From assembly GCA_948567375.1 (NCBI GenBank), contig OX419758.1, positions 54,265,473-54,329,472 of the forward strand: a stretch of 64,000 nucleotides of DNA, written 5' to 3'. The notes beneath the pieces were generated by a model that searched no databases, was not told where the DNA came from, and worked only from the letters and a program-made list of their open reading frames with translations. Positions 1 to 10,566 of this stretch are shown piece after piece. Position 1 is the first letter of the stretch, and every line of letters begins with the position of its first letter. The position numbers were made by a program, and so were the translations under genes. This DNA comes from Lunularia cruciata (lineage: Eukaryota > Streptophyta > Marchantiopsida > Lunulariales > Lunulariaceae).

Positions 1-392
1 GTATTCTATAGTTGTGAGTGCAGTGAAGTGTTGATGTGAAGCAATTTCAATCAAGGAAGTTGTGCCTTCAATGGAGGGGTGGAACACAATTTTGAGGCAA
101 AGTTGTTTTGCAGTGCCGTTTTTAGGAGAGATTGAATCATCACAATCAAGATTGTTTGGAAAGATTTGATGGAGTTGTGATTAAGTGTGACATTTTTGTG
201 TGACAAGACTGCGCGTCAGTGCTTGTTACTCTCTTTTGGGTGTAGTTGCTACGTGAGAGATTAAAGATGCAACCAAGAAGAACTTATTTGGTTACTTTGC
301 TTCATATTTGATCATTTCTGATCAGTATCTCTACAAGAACAAACTTAACTTACTTGATTACCGCAAAAGTGATATTTTCCAAGTTTGTCACA
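1..392 (+). repeat. 3' end of 5' LTR of alpha element B
   Basis: This matches the last ~390 bp of three other alpha LTRs (ending at 6807, 14516 and 51133), including shared blocks around GGAGGGGTGGAACACAAT and the terminal GTCACA. It ends in CA at 391-392 and the PBS follows after 7 bases. The rest of the LTR, including the promoter and the U3 coding region, lies upstream of the window. Confidence 0.85.
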
Positions 393-399
393 TGATTTT

Positions 400-417
400 T
401 GGCGCTGTTGCCGGGGA
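400..417 (+). other. Primer binding site, tRNA-Asp type
   Basis: TGGCGCTGTTGCCGGGGA differs at one base from the complement of the 3' end of plant tRNA-Asp, the primer of Athila-type elements. It lies 7 bp after the LTR end, the expected place for the minus-strand primer site, and so fixes the LTR boundary. Confidence 0.85.
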
Positions 418-480
418 TACAAATCTCGGAAGTGGAAGAATACAAAGCCAAAATTTAAACTGGTTTTGGAACCAACATGA

Positions 481-1671
481 ATGTCTGCATTGAAAGTTGA
501 GTTTATAAAAAAATTCATTTGCAAAAAGATAGCACAAACCTTAATAGAAGAAGAGTGCTCACATCTCTTACAAACAATTCCTTGGTTGGCTCAAGGGAAT
601 TTTCATGAACACTTTCAAACTATTGACCCTCTTACTTTGTTTCCAGTTGAAGTCAACACCATCACAAAAGAGAATGTGTTGACAAAGATCCCACTTTGAA
701 CTTGACTACTTGGAACCTAGGCTATCAACAAAATGTCAATACCAACCAGTTCCTTGGGTCCATTAGGTTCAACCATACCATAGCCAATTCCACTAAGTCA
801 AAAAATGACTTTGTTACTTATCACTCAACACACTTATCAGAAGTATAAGGGGACAGAACAAGACAAAGATCCAGATGAATTTATCAAAGAATTTGAAGCC
901 ATTTCCTTTGCCAACAAGGAACATGACTCTACGGATTCCCTGCAAATTTTTCCAAGTCTGCTCCAAGAGAAAGCCCTGAGTTGGTATACCCATGGAACTC
1001 AAAAGGGCTTTACACTAGCTGATTGTGCAGACTTGCAAAATGGCTTCTTGGAACGATTCTAGGAAGTTAACTATGATACGAGTGTCCTTGTAGCACTCAA
1101 TGATTTGGACCAAGGGAAGAAGGAAAAGTTTAGAGACTACTCTGAGTGGTTCATGGCTCTCTTGAACTGAGTCCCAAAGCAATCCGATGTGGTGGGTTAC
1201 TGCGATGCCCAAGCCATCACATGGTTCTTTGGCGGACTCTTACCAAAGATTTGTATCTTTGCCAGGGAGAGGAATGTAACTTCCTTGGACAAAGAACTCA
1301 AACATGTCACCCGGTATGAGGTGGCCCTCTCTCACTTGTCCAGCAACCAAAGAAATCGGGAGAAGAAAGGCAAGAAGCCCAAAAGGAGAGCTTCTTGCAA
1401 CACATCCCTTTCTTCAAAGGAATCCTCCACGTCTTTTAGTTCTTCTTTGGAATCCAAAGAAGATTCAAAGCCAAGGAGAATACAAAGAAGAGGAGGAAAG
1501 AAGCCAGTAACACCTCCAGCAAAGAATGCACAAAAGGTGAATCAAAAGTTGGAGATTCTTATTAAAGATTTTATGGATTTCAAGATCCAAAGAAAGCCTT
1601 CATCATTTGGCAGCCAAATGTATGGTGCACTACATGTGGTAAATCCGGCCATGCTAATACTGAGTGTTTGA
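481..1671 (+). pseudogene. gag: Alpha-B gag (capsid region), broken
   Basis: A mostly single-frame reading starting at ATG 481, broken by stops near 697, 1060 and 1168. The 805-1300 stretch has the layout of the plant retrotransposon gag capsid domain: DPDEFIKEFEAISF, then EKALSWYTHGTQKGFTLADC, then a helix ending in FLERF. A Lys/Ser-rich tail (1360-1520) follows. Gag would form the cytoplasmic particle that packages the RNA. The frame shifts before the zinc knuckles. The copy cannot make full-length Gag. Confidence 0.8.
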
Positions 1672-2040
1672 CTTGCACTACATTTTTTGTGCAACAAATT
1701 GATTGGGTTCTAGGTTGGGACCAAAGTGAGGAAGATGAGGTTGTGTACCAGACTCTTGAGATATAACTTCAAGCAAGCATATTGTATCAAGGTCCAAGGT
1801 ATGGACCCAAGGAGTATAACAACAATGCCCCCCCACAAGGACTACCAATGGGTGGCCAAAATAAGCCTCAAAATGTTGCATCGGGTGCTTGTTATAATTG
1901 TGGCTCAATGGGACATTGGTCTCCAAACTGTCCGGAGCCAAGATGGTAAATTGGGTATGTCCCACTATGCAGAAATTATAAGGGATTGGGGCATACTAGA
2001 AACCAGTGCCCACAACGACCAAACCCAAAACTGCCAGTAA
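1623..2040 (+). pseudogene. Alpha-B nucleocapsid zinc knuckles
   Basis: Two clear CX2CX4HX4C knuckles can be read: 1626-1667 (CTTCGKSGHANTEC) and 1890-1931 (CYNCGSMGHWSPNC). A third, imperfect one follows near 1950-2020 (CRNYKGLGHTRNQC, preceded by a one-base frame slip). These bind packaged RNA in Gag nucleocapsids. They lie in different frames from one another and from the capsid part, so several indels separate them. Confidence 0.75.
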
Positions 2041-3102
2041 AGTATGTATAGACCTCAATTGAGCATGTTGTGCTAGGAAAAAGAGGATACTAATGTAAAT
2101 TGTATAACACTTGAGGAGGAGAGGCCTCAAGAAGGGAGTCCGGCTTCAGAAGGTGAATGGCTAGACCTCAAAATTTGAAGGTTGAGACATGCTCGGGTAA
2201 GAAGAAGTGTGGTCTCAAAGAAGCAAGTACTACTTCTTTGTCTTCCCAAAAGGCAAAGAGGTTGCATCCAAAAGCTATTCTTTCTGCCAAGGAGGAAAAG
2301 ATTCTAGCAAAAGCCAAAGCCAATGCTTTGCAGAAGGAAATCAATGAGCAGTACAGAGAACTTGGGAGATGAATTTGGAGGATAAGAAGACGGGGCCTCC
2401 TAAAGAAATCAATGAAGCAGTACAAAGAACTTGGGAGATGAGTTTGGAGGATAAGAAGATGGGACCTCTTGTGTTTCTGGCAGATATCAGATCCAAAGTA
2501 AAGGATCTAATCCAAGCCGAGGTAGGCAAACCCGAAGAACTTTAGGTTAAGACCGCTAGTACTCCAGTCACCATCTTAAAGCACCCCGAAGTCCGATTTG
2601 AACAAGGAGAGACTTCAAACCTGAAGACAAAGGTGAAGAAGATGAAGTTGGGAGGAGTCCCTCAATATGATATTGTGGCCGATTTGGCATCTACAAGTGC
2701 TAATGTCACATTTAAGCAATTGTAGAAGGACAACAAGCTATATAAGAAGCAGTTGAGTTTAGCCCTCAAGAAAGTAAGGGCAATGACCAAGAAAGACTTG
2801 CCCACAATTTATAGTACTGAACAAGAAGATTTGAGATCTCCCAAAGTGGATGCAGAGATCGCAGGCTGCATGATCACATCCATACCCATTGATTCAGGGT
2901 TGGGTGTGAATTTCATGATAGAAGACACTACACATTGATTGGGGTATATGACGTTTGAACCAACACCCCAAATTTTGAAATTTATGGATCAAACCAGGAG
3001 ACGGCCTTTGGGCATGCTGTCAAATATTACTATAATCATTGGAAGGGTGCCCTTCAAGTTAAACTACATTATGTTGCTACCAATAACCAAAACTGGTTAC
3101 GC
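2041..3102 (+). pseudogene. Alpha-B gag-pol linker and N-terminal part of protease
   Basis: A Lys-rich linker (2157-2372), then a reading with DLASTSANVTFKQL near 2677, then the aspartic protease with catalytic IDSGLGVNFM near 2890 and the following strands (MGYMTFEPTPQ, VPFKLNYIMLLP) up to 3102. There is a stop at 2936. Protease would cut Gag-Pol in the particle. The domain stops abruptly at the boundary of solo LTR A, and its C-terminal part resumes at 6808. Bases 2380-2460 hold a short imperfect duplication around GAGATGAATTTGGAGGATAA. Confidence 0.75.
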
Positions 3103-3667
3103 TATGGTACCCATTTTTTTGTTTTTCTATGTTTATTAGTGTTTAAGAGAAGAAGTAAGCATTGGAAGTCAAATTGCGGACAAAGAATCGATGGAAGTAA
3201 CTTTGGAAGACATCCGACAAAGATGATATCGGATCCGATGATGGAGTTACTCGGAAAAGGAGTACTACGAAAAAAGTCCAAAGAGCACCGTCTTTGGGTC
3301 GGAAGGCACAGAAGATACAAAGACCATTTAACAACCTTGGTACATGGCAGGAAAGTACATTTCAAGAAATGGCGGAGGCAAAAGAAGCATGTCTTGACAG
3401 TGATCGGGATTTGCATGCAGAAGAGAGAAAGTTGAAGTTCAAATTGACCGAAGAATGATTGCAATTCAGGGTAATATAAGATTGCAACAGCGCAAGGACA
3501 AGTTGAATGTGCCGAGTAAATTTCCAATCCCTTTGAGTAGTCTTCCTGCAGTAATGCATGTCCGGAAGCCCATAGAGAGTGAAATTTTCCAAAATCCCAA
3601 GGGAGTTAGAGTGTCTTGTCCAGGAGAGGGTATCATCTTCTAGCATCGTAGAACGAGAGAACAGATT

Positions 3668-6010
3668 ATGGCAAAGAAGGTGGCCAATGCGCTCAAGGTG
3701 CGAGGTTTCACAATCCAAAGATTAGATGTAGTAGCTAGAATCAAAGTCTTGACTAGACTTTGTATTACTTTCTTAGCATGGAATTGGAATTTCAGTTTCC
3801 CGGGAGTGATGGCAGAAATCACTGCCAGTAATTGTGAGGAGGGTCCCGAGGTGGAAGGGAAGAGAGGCAATCTGGCTTAATGGACTGAGTTGGATTGGAG
3901 GTTAGTATTGGGGAGAGAAGCAAGAGAGCCGACGGGGATCACCTTCTATCGGAAGTGTGATGCTGCAAAGGAGACGGCGGAGATTCGCAACTTGTTTTTC
4001 GCTCCAAGAACGACAAATGGATACAAGGTGGAGTCCTATCGGGATCTGATTTGAAGAAGCATACTGGGGGCAATGATGGCCATGTTCAAGCCAGAACGAA
4101 CCACCTATGTGAACATGCAGCAAGCCATTTTCTTCCACCAAATCTTTGCAGGAGTTCTAGTGAATTGGGCAAAGTGGTTCCATCACCGAACGAGGCAGAT
4201 GGTGATTAATTGGCGAATGGGCTCTCCACTGCATTATTTTGCACCATTTGCAGCACATTTCTACTTCGGGTTGAACTTGCTGACCAAAGAGGAGAGTCAT
4301 CATATGATGTCTCACGTTCATCTCGACTTACGATGAGAAGCAGACGAGGAAGAGCGCCAGTATATGCTGCATCTGTGAGCCAATGATGAGTATTTCTCAA
4401 AGACCAGACAGTGGAAGGTCAAAGAAATCACCAGTCCAAAGATGAAGAAATGCAGCAAACCCGAAGAAGCAAAGTCGCCTCCCACTCAAAGAAAGACTCG
4501 ATGGCTGATTATGAAGAATACGAAGATGGTGAGAGATGCATTATCGGGATCAGAGTTTGAGGAAGAAACCGAGTCGCAAGAGGAGGAATCTGAAGAAGAG
4601 GAGATCACCTTAAAAAGTGAGGAGTCCGGAAGCGATAGCGAGAGAGAGCCAAAAGTTTAGCAATTGGTGGGGGTCAGCAAAGTTTGTCAGGCGATGGTGG
4701 TGAACAAGCCGAGACCAGAAGAGAAGGAGGAGTATCCAGCGGGGCCGAGTTCAAGAGGCAAAGACAAAGAAAGTATTGAAACGATGTCTCTGAAGATACA
4801 AAGATCGTGACTTTGGATGAAGGAGCCGATGACAGAGGTGAAGACTCAAGACAAAGATGATGATGAAGAGGAAGAGAACTTTGGTGGGATATTGTATTTG
4901 ACAAAGGTGGTCACACCATTGCTGGAGCTACTGAAGGATCATTGGAAGGTAATTCCCTAAGATCGTAAGAAGGAGATGAATGAGTTGCAGGTGGTGATGC
5001 ATTTGCTGAGTGAAGTGAAGGGGTTGTAGGAGCAACAAGTCTGAAGAAGTAAAGAAGTGGAAGAACTTTGGCAAGAGGAAGGCTTGACAAAGAAGACTCT
5101 TACAATGTTACAAGAAAGCTGCGATGTAAAAGAGAAAGAACTGCAGAGGCGAGCCGGAGAATTAACGGAATAGGCAATGTGGCTGAGCAAGATGAAGGAG
5201 GAAGTGAGTGATGTGCGCATCAAGAATGTCCATTTGAAGGCGATGACCATCGTAATGGAGCAGGAGTTGGATAGTTTGAAGAAGAGTGCAGCGGCAAAGG
5301 ATCAAGCATGGCAGAGAGAGTTAGCAGCCAGGCAAGAAGAAGAGGAACGATTACAAGAACTTGTCAGGAGCACGGAAAGGCAGAGCACGTAGTATGCATA
5401 AGAGAAGAAGATGCTCATTGCGGAGTACAAAGATGAGTTGAAGATGTATCGTGAGGAGTTGAAGGTAGAACGTTCTTGAGGATATACATCAAAATCAGTG
5501 GGAGAAGTTGTGGGGAAGTTGAGAGCACTTCTCAGCACGGAGGCTGAAGGGAGATTGGAAGAAGCCCGCCTACATGAGTTGAAGTTACTTGTGTAGGAAA
5601 CTCGAAAGAGAAAAGCCAAGGATGTGGATATGAACACCTTGTTGATCCGATTGAGAGAACGGGTAGATCGGAAGATGTTAGAAGTAGAGAATAATGTTAG
5701 TCTTTGATTAGATTTAGTTAATTCAGAGTTAGAGAAAATTTAGAATAGTGTGACAATGGAGCAAAAACCCGATGTTGCAGAAGTAGGAATTCAAGTGTCA
5801 TCGGACTTGATAATTGACACGTTAGAGAAGAGTGGGTCAAGAGATAGAGAGTTAGATAAGTCACTCCTTAGCGCAATTGTAGTTCCTAGTGTAGAAGTCG
5901 TAGAAATAGTGAAGGAATTGGTAGAATTAGCTATACCCAAAGAAGGAGAAGTAATAAGAAGATCATTGGGTTTGGAAGCCGATGATGAGTTAGACATCGG
6001 ATCGGGATAA
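3668..6010 (+). pseudogene. U3-encoded protein of alpha LTR A, broken
   Basis: About 780 codons if unbroken, with many stops and shifts. The chosen start is ATG 3668 (MAKKV), aligned with MAPKV at 10567 in copy B. In order: a globular part (LTRLCITFLAWNWNFSFP; WTELDWRLVLGRE near 3885; FKPERTTYV and HFYFGLNLL at 4073-4290); an acidic Ser/Glu region (4540-4900); a long coiled coil rich in Glu, Lys and Leu (4930-5690; for example LIRLRERVDRK near 5645); and a tail ending DIGSG at 6007. No catalytic motif was recognised. The function is unknown. The core resembles in outline the 'putative plant transposon protein' domains attached to plant Gypsy elements, which is only a hypothesis. Confidence 0.7.
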
Positions 6011-6129
6011 GTATCAATTTTGAGATAGGAAGAGGCAGATATGAAGAGTAGATTATCAATTGGGATCTACAGGTAGGAAAAGATGTTAGGAAGCAGTGCA
6101 TAGGTAGGAAGAACTGCTATTTGCTTCAG

Positions 6130-6138
6130 TATTTAAGG
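6130..6138 (+). promoter_or_regulatory. Probable TATA box of alpha LTR A
   Basis: TATTTAAGG is followed by GGAGCATTTGCAG. The corresponding site occurs in B (13842) and C (50462), each 671-677 bp before the LTR end and about 3.03 kb after the LTR start in A and C. This conserved spacing marks the U3/R border and places the coding region upstream, in U3. Confidence 0.6.
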
Positions 6139-6807
6139 GGAGCATTTGCAGTCTTATGTTATTCAGTATTCATATTTCTGAAGATAGATAAAGCGAAGTG
6201 TTGTTCTCAGTGCTCGTCGCTTAAGCTTAATTTCGATTGTCAATTTTGTGTTTGTAGTTGTGAGTGTGTGGACAATTCTGAAGAGCAAGTCAGTGTGTTT
6301 GTAGATGTTGGAATCTACAGCCTTGATCTTCATTTTATGTGTTTGATCTTGAGTGAAGTGCATCGGAGCAATGCCTTGACAGATCTGAGAGGAATTGTAG
6401 TGTTGGTAGTATTTTGCATTTGTGAGTGCAACACGAAGTTGATGTGAAGCAATTTTGATTGAGAAAGTTGTGCCTTCAGTGGAGGGGTGGAACACAATTC
6501 TGAGGCAAAATCATTCTTTGCAGTGAAGTGCCGTCTTTGGAAGAATCTGAATCATCACAATCAAGAGTTGTTTGGACAAAATTTGCTATGATGTGATTAT
6601 GTGTGTGTATTCGTGACAAGTTGTCAAGATTGTGAGTTATTACTCTCTTCTAGGTGTAGTTTCTACCTGAGAGATTAAAGAAGAAACCAAGAAGAATTGC
6701 AATTGTGACTTTTGACTTTGTATTAGGACATTTCTGAATAGTATCTCTGCGGGAACGAACTTTACTTACCTGATTACCACAAAAGTGATATTTGCCGGGT
6801 TGTCACA

Positions 6808-7237
6808 CCCTCTCTTGATCCAAAGACCCTAGTTGTACAGTGCTTAGGTTATTGTGGATTAGCACCAGCAAAAGCTAAGGTTCAAGGACATCTCATCCAA
6901 AGATCAGAAGTTGGTGACGGTGAGTTGTCCAAAGGTTCCCCACCTCGGGGAAACAACATCATCAAAAGATGAAGATGAATCCGAAGATTCATCATCTTCA
7001 TCTTCAAGAGACTCCAAAGATGAAGTCCAAGTCAACGACTTGGAATGCTACAAGGTAGAGGTCAAAAACAAAGACCCTCATGACATTACCTCCGGTGAAA
7101 CAACTTGGAGGAAGGAGGTTTGATTGCAGTTTGACTAGGATTAAGCTAAGTAAGCCATGTTAAAGGAGTCATCAACCTCGATGACTGTCAAGATGTTGTC
7201 TTGACTGAAGGAAAAATCTTAAAATTTATGAAGATAG
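6808..7237 (+). pseudogene. Alpha-B C-terminal protease and PR-RT linker
   Basis: This resumes the protease of 2753-3102 on the other side of LTR A. In the same sense it encodes the conserved end of plant Gypsy proteases (L-L-x-x-R-P-W-like, then VDW-like and QQK residues), with three stops. A Ser/Asp-rich linker follows (6960-7030, KDEDESEDSSSSSSRDSKD). It is not preceded by any PBS, which argues against a separate element starting at 6808. Confidence 0.75.
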
Positions 7238-8250
7238 TGACTTTGGAGGAGTTGGCAGGATACACTGCCTTGTTTATAGAATTCAAGAATGTATTCATGT
7301 AGTCTATTGATCAAATGCCGAGTATTCCACAAGAATTTGGAGAACATCAGATTGATCTGGTTGAAGGTGCAGTTCAAGTTTGGCAAAGACAATACCGCCT
7401 GATCTCAATGTACTTGCTCTTGGTCAAAGATGAAATCAACAAGTACCTAGGGGCCGGAATAATCTTTTCCTATCTTAAGTAGTGAGTGGGTCTTACCCAT
7501 TGTCATTTTACCAAAGAAGAAAACTAGGAAAATTTGAGTGTGCCAAGATTTTTGCAAGCTGAATGCAATCACACAAAAGGATCATGATCTCTTTCCATTT
7601 ACCGATACCATTTTTGGACCAAGTAGCTAGTCATCCCTGCTGCAATTTTCTTGATGGATTTTCAAGGTATAATCAAGTATCCATTTGAGAAGAAGACAAG
7701 GATAAAACTACATTCACCAATGATTAGGGCACTTTTGCTTACAATCAAATGCCCTTTGGGTTGTGTAATGCCCCCGCTACTTTCCAACTGATGATGAATG
7801 CAATCTTCAAGGATTTTCTGCACAAATTTGTGGAAGTCTTCATTGATGACTTTTGTGTGTTTAGGCAAAGGGATGTACTACCTTTGCCAAACTTTTGGAA
7901 GGTGTCATTTTGTTGGTTTGTCATAACACCTGAAGAAATGCTTCTTTGCAATGAAGGAGGGCATTCTTCTGGGGCATCAAGTGTCAAGCCGAGGTATTGA
8001 AGTCAATGTTGAGAAGGTAAAAGTTATCTCAACTTTGGAATCCCCAAAAAACATTGTGGAGCTAAAAGCCTTCTTAGGACCTGTCAGATACTACAGATGC
8101 TTTGTTTCAAACTATGTGGTGCTTGCGGCACCCCTTACAAAGCTTCTGAAGAAGTTCAAAGACTACTTGTGGGAAGTAGAAAAAGAGGAAGCTTTCCAAG
8201 TATTGAAGAAGAAACTGGTTGAAGCGCCAATTATGAGGGCTTTGAATTAG
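7238..8250 (+). pseudogene. Alpha-B reverse transcriptase, broken
   Basis: Degraded N-terminal fingers (HQIDLVEGAVQVWQRQYRL near 7350), then MPFGLCNAPATFQ at 7749, the polymerase box VFIDDF at 7838-7855 (both Asp kept), LLGHQVSSRGIEV near 7965, and the connection LKAFLGPVRYYRCFV near 8065. FIDDF is the Athila/Tat form of the YxDD box. Reading frames change near 7480, 7640, 7870 and 7950. RT would copy the RNA in cytoplasmic particles. This copy is inactive. Confidence 0.85.
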
Positions 8251-8800
8251 GATGCCCGTTTTCATGTGTATGTGGACACTTTGTCCATGGCAATTGGAGT
8301 CATCTTAAGTCAAAAGGATGAGAAGAAGAAGGACTACCCAATTTATTATGCCAGCCAACAATTATCAATTTCAGAAAAGAACTGTTTGATGACTGAAAGA
8401 GAAGCACTCAGAATGGTTTATGCCTACAAGAAGTTTCACCACTACTTGTTGGGATACGAGTTTGTCTTCTATGTTGACCATTATGCATTGCAACATTTGG
8501 TCAAGAAGGCAAACTTGTCCGGGTGGATTGCAAGATAGATCTTGTTGTTACAAGAGTTCACATAGACTACACAAGTAAGGAAGGGAGCTTTGCATTTGAA
8601 TGTGGACTTCCTATCCAAGTTAGAAACTCAAGACAAAGACTTGGAAGTTGATGATCAGTTTCTTGATGAAGAGCTATATCATTTAATGGCTATGCAAAGT
8701 ACAAGTTATGTGGCCAAGTATCACTATCTGCATACTTGTCATTGTCCTGAGGGGATGGACCCGGAGCAAAGGGTAGTCTTCCTCAAGAAGATGTGATTAT
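8251..8800 (+). pseudogene. Alpha-B RNase H and RH-INT linker
   Basis: An RT-type RNase H in nearly continuous frame: VYVDTLSMAIGVILSQ (first catalytic Asp), YPIYYASQQLS, MTEREALRMVYAYKKFHHYL (catalytic Glu), FYVDHYALQHLV (third acidic position). Stops lie at 8248 and 8536. A linker with LNVDFLSKLET and acidic residues (8595-8680) follows, as in Athila/Tat pol. It would remove the RNA strand during reverse transcription. Confidence 0.85.
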
Positions 8801-9998
8801 ACCAACTAAAACACAACATTTTATTTAAGCTAGGTGAAGATGAAGTACTTTGGAGATACTTGAAGGCATACTCGGAAGAGTCATTGAGTGCTTACACTCT
8901 GAAGCATTGAGAGGACACTATGCCCTAAAGAATAGTGTGAAGAAAATCCTTTCAGCAAGGTATTAGTGGCCTACAATGTATAAAGACACACCCATATTCA
9001 AAGTTGTGATGCTTGTCAAAGAACAGGAAAACCGACGGCTATTTCTCAATGGCCTTTGAGACCAATTTTGCCATTGGCTCCATTTGAGAAATGGGGTATT
9101 GATTTTGTGGGTCCAATTCAACCAATGACCCAAGTCACAAGGAAGAGATACATCTTGGTATGCACTGATTATGCTTCCAAGATGGTAGAAGCAAAAGCAA
9201 CGGAGAGATGATGTGGAGACAATTGCAAAATTTTTCTTCCGAAACATCAGTTCACATTACGGGTGTCCTCTAGAATTGGTCAGTGATTGGGGAACTCATT
9301 TTTTGAACTCCATGGTGGAAGTACTAACCAAGTACTTCCAGATTAAACATTGGAAGGCAACTCCCTATAATCCAAAAGCAAATGGACTAATGGAAAAAGC
9401 CAATGGATTGTTGTGTAAAATTTTGAACACGATGATAGTGAAGTATGCCTATGATTGGGGCAAAAAGTTACCTGCAGCTTTGTGGGCATACCAAACAACT
9501 AAAAAGACAACAAAAAAACAAACTCCATATTTCCTAACATATGGATTACATCCCATACTCCTAATTGAATTTGAAGAACCATCATATCGGATTCTTTGCA
9601 AAGAATGATTGTTGGAGGAAGAAAGCCAAGATCTTTGGATCCATAGACTGATGTGGTTAGAAGAGAAAAGGGATGATGCAATGCAAGAACAAAGGAAGTG
9701 CAAGAACAAAGGAAGGGCAAGCATGATAAAAGAATCAAGCTTGTGGCTGTTCAGGAGGGTGATTTGGTGTTGTTATATGACAATTGCCAAATATTTTTGC
9801 TAGGCAAACTCCATTTAAGGTGGATGGGGCCATACCTTGCCATGCACATATATGCCAATAGCTCTATTCAACTTGCAGACCTGGAAGGCAATCCTTTTGC
9901 CACTCGAGTAAACGGGTGGAGAGTTAGAAAATATTGGACCACGGACCTAACTTTGTATAAAGAACCGGTTGTCAATGTTTGTAGGGATACTCACATTT
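8801..9998 (+). pseudogene. Alpha-B integrase, broken
   Basis: N-terminal zinc domain (LRGHYALKN near 8910, CDACQRTG near 9008), the first catalytic Asp region around 9160 (TDYASKMVEAKA), second Asp in LVSDWGTHFLN (9275-9310), catalytic Glu in NGLMEKANGLL (9380-9412), then a C-terminal part with LRWMGPYLAMHIYANSSI (9820-9870), ending HI-stop at 9998. No chromodomain follows, consistent with Athila/Tat. Stops and shifts occur at about 9010, 9210, 9606 and 9700. It would insert the cDNA into chromosomes. Confidence 0.85.
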
Positions 9999-10011
9999 GA
10001 GGGAGGAGGTA
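9999..10011 (+). other. Polypurine tract of alpha-B
   Basis: GAGGGAGGAGGTA directly abuts the LTR start TGTGGTACCC. This is the plus-strand primer site. It proves that the LTR begins here, immediately after integrase, so everything from 10012 on is LTR. Confidence 0.85.
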
Positions 10012-10566
10012 TGTGGTACCCACATTTTTCAGTTTTGGATGGTTTTATAAAGTTTTCAAGAAGAAGTATGTTAGTAAAGCCAAAGGAGGGCTAAATGGGA
10101 AGGAAGATAAGAAGAAGCATGTGTTTGGGCCAAACCCAAAGTAGACCTCGAGTCAAGTCCGAAGGACTTGAGATAGATGAGAGAGAAAGATGAAGAAGGG
10201 GACTTTGTATCGGATAGCGTGGCCTGATCCAAAGAACTTATAAAAAACTTCTTTGGGGTTTGCCAATCAAGAAAGTACACGGGAAGAAAGTGACAAACTC
10301 GAGATCAAGAAGTTCTTGATTGTGACAAGACACAAACTCACAAAATCGGTGACTGGAGCACAAAAGTACCTAAAGAATGACCAAGCAACACAAGACTATA
10401 AAATCAAGAGTTCTGCAAGGAAGCAATGCAATGTCTAGATGCTACCTTGTCCCTATTCAGAGTCAACCCAGGGAAATGCAAATTGCAAATTGCAAATTCA
10501 CAAGAAGAAGAGTGGGTTAGGATCTCGGGAACAATCATCCACAAGAAGAGAGTGAGGAAACACACA

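Larger units (their letters stand above)
3103..6807 (+). mobile_element. Alpha solo LTR A inserted in the protease of B
   Basis: This starts TATGGTACCCATTTTT (consensus TGTGGTACCCACATTTT) and ends GGGTTGTCACA: 3.7 kb, the same as solo LTR C. No PBS follows its 3' end and no PPT precedes its 5' end, so it is not an LTR of a longer element here. Instead B's protease frame stops at its left edge and resumes at its right edge. Flanks ACGCT and ACCCT are a probable 5-bp target duplication with one mismatch. Its CpG sites are better kept than in most of the window, hinting that it is younger. It has three parts: 3.0-kb U3 with a coding region, promoter, then 0.67 kb of R/U5. Confidence 0.85.

Noticed and set aside
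1..6807. A single element with RT-INT deleted between two giant LTRs
   Set aside because: Protease resumes at 6808, 1-392 resembles the B 3' LTR more than A, and A has no PPT or PBS beside it; a solo LTR inside B explains all of this.
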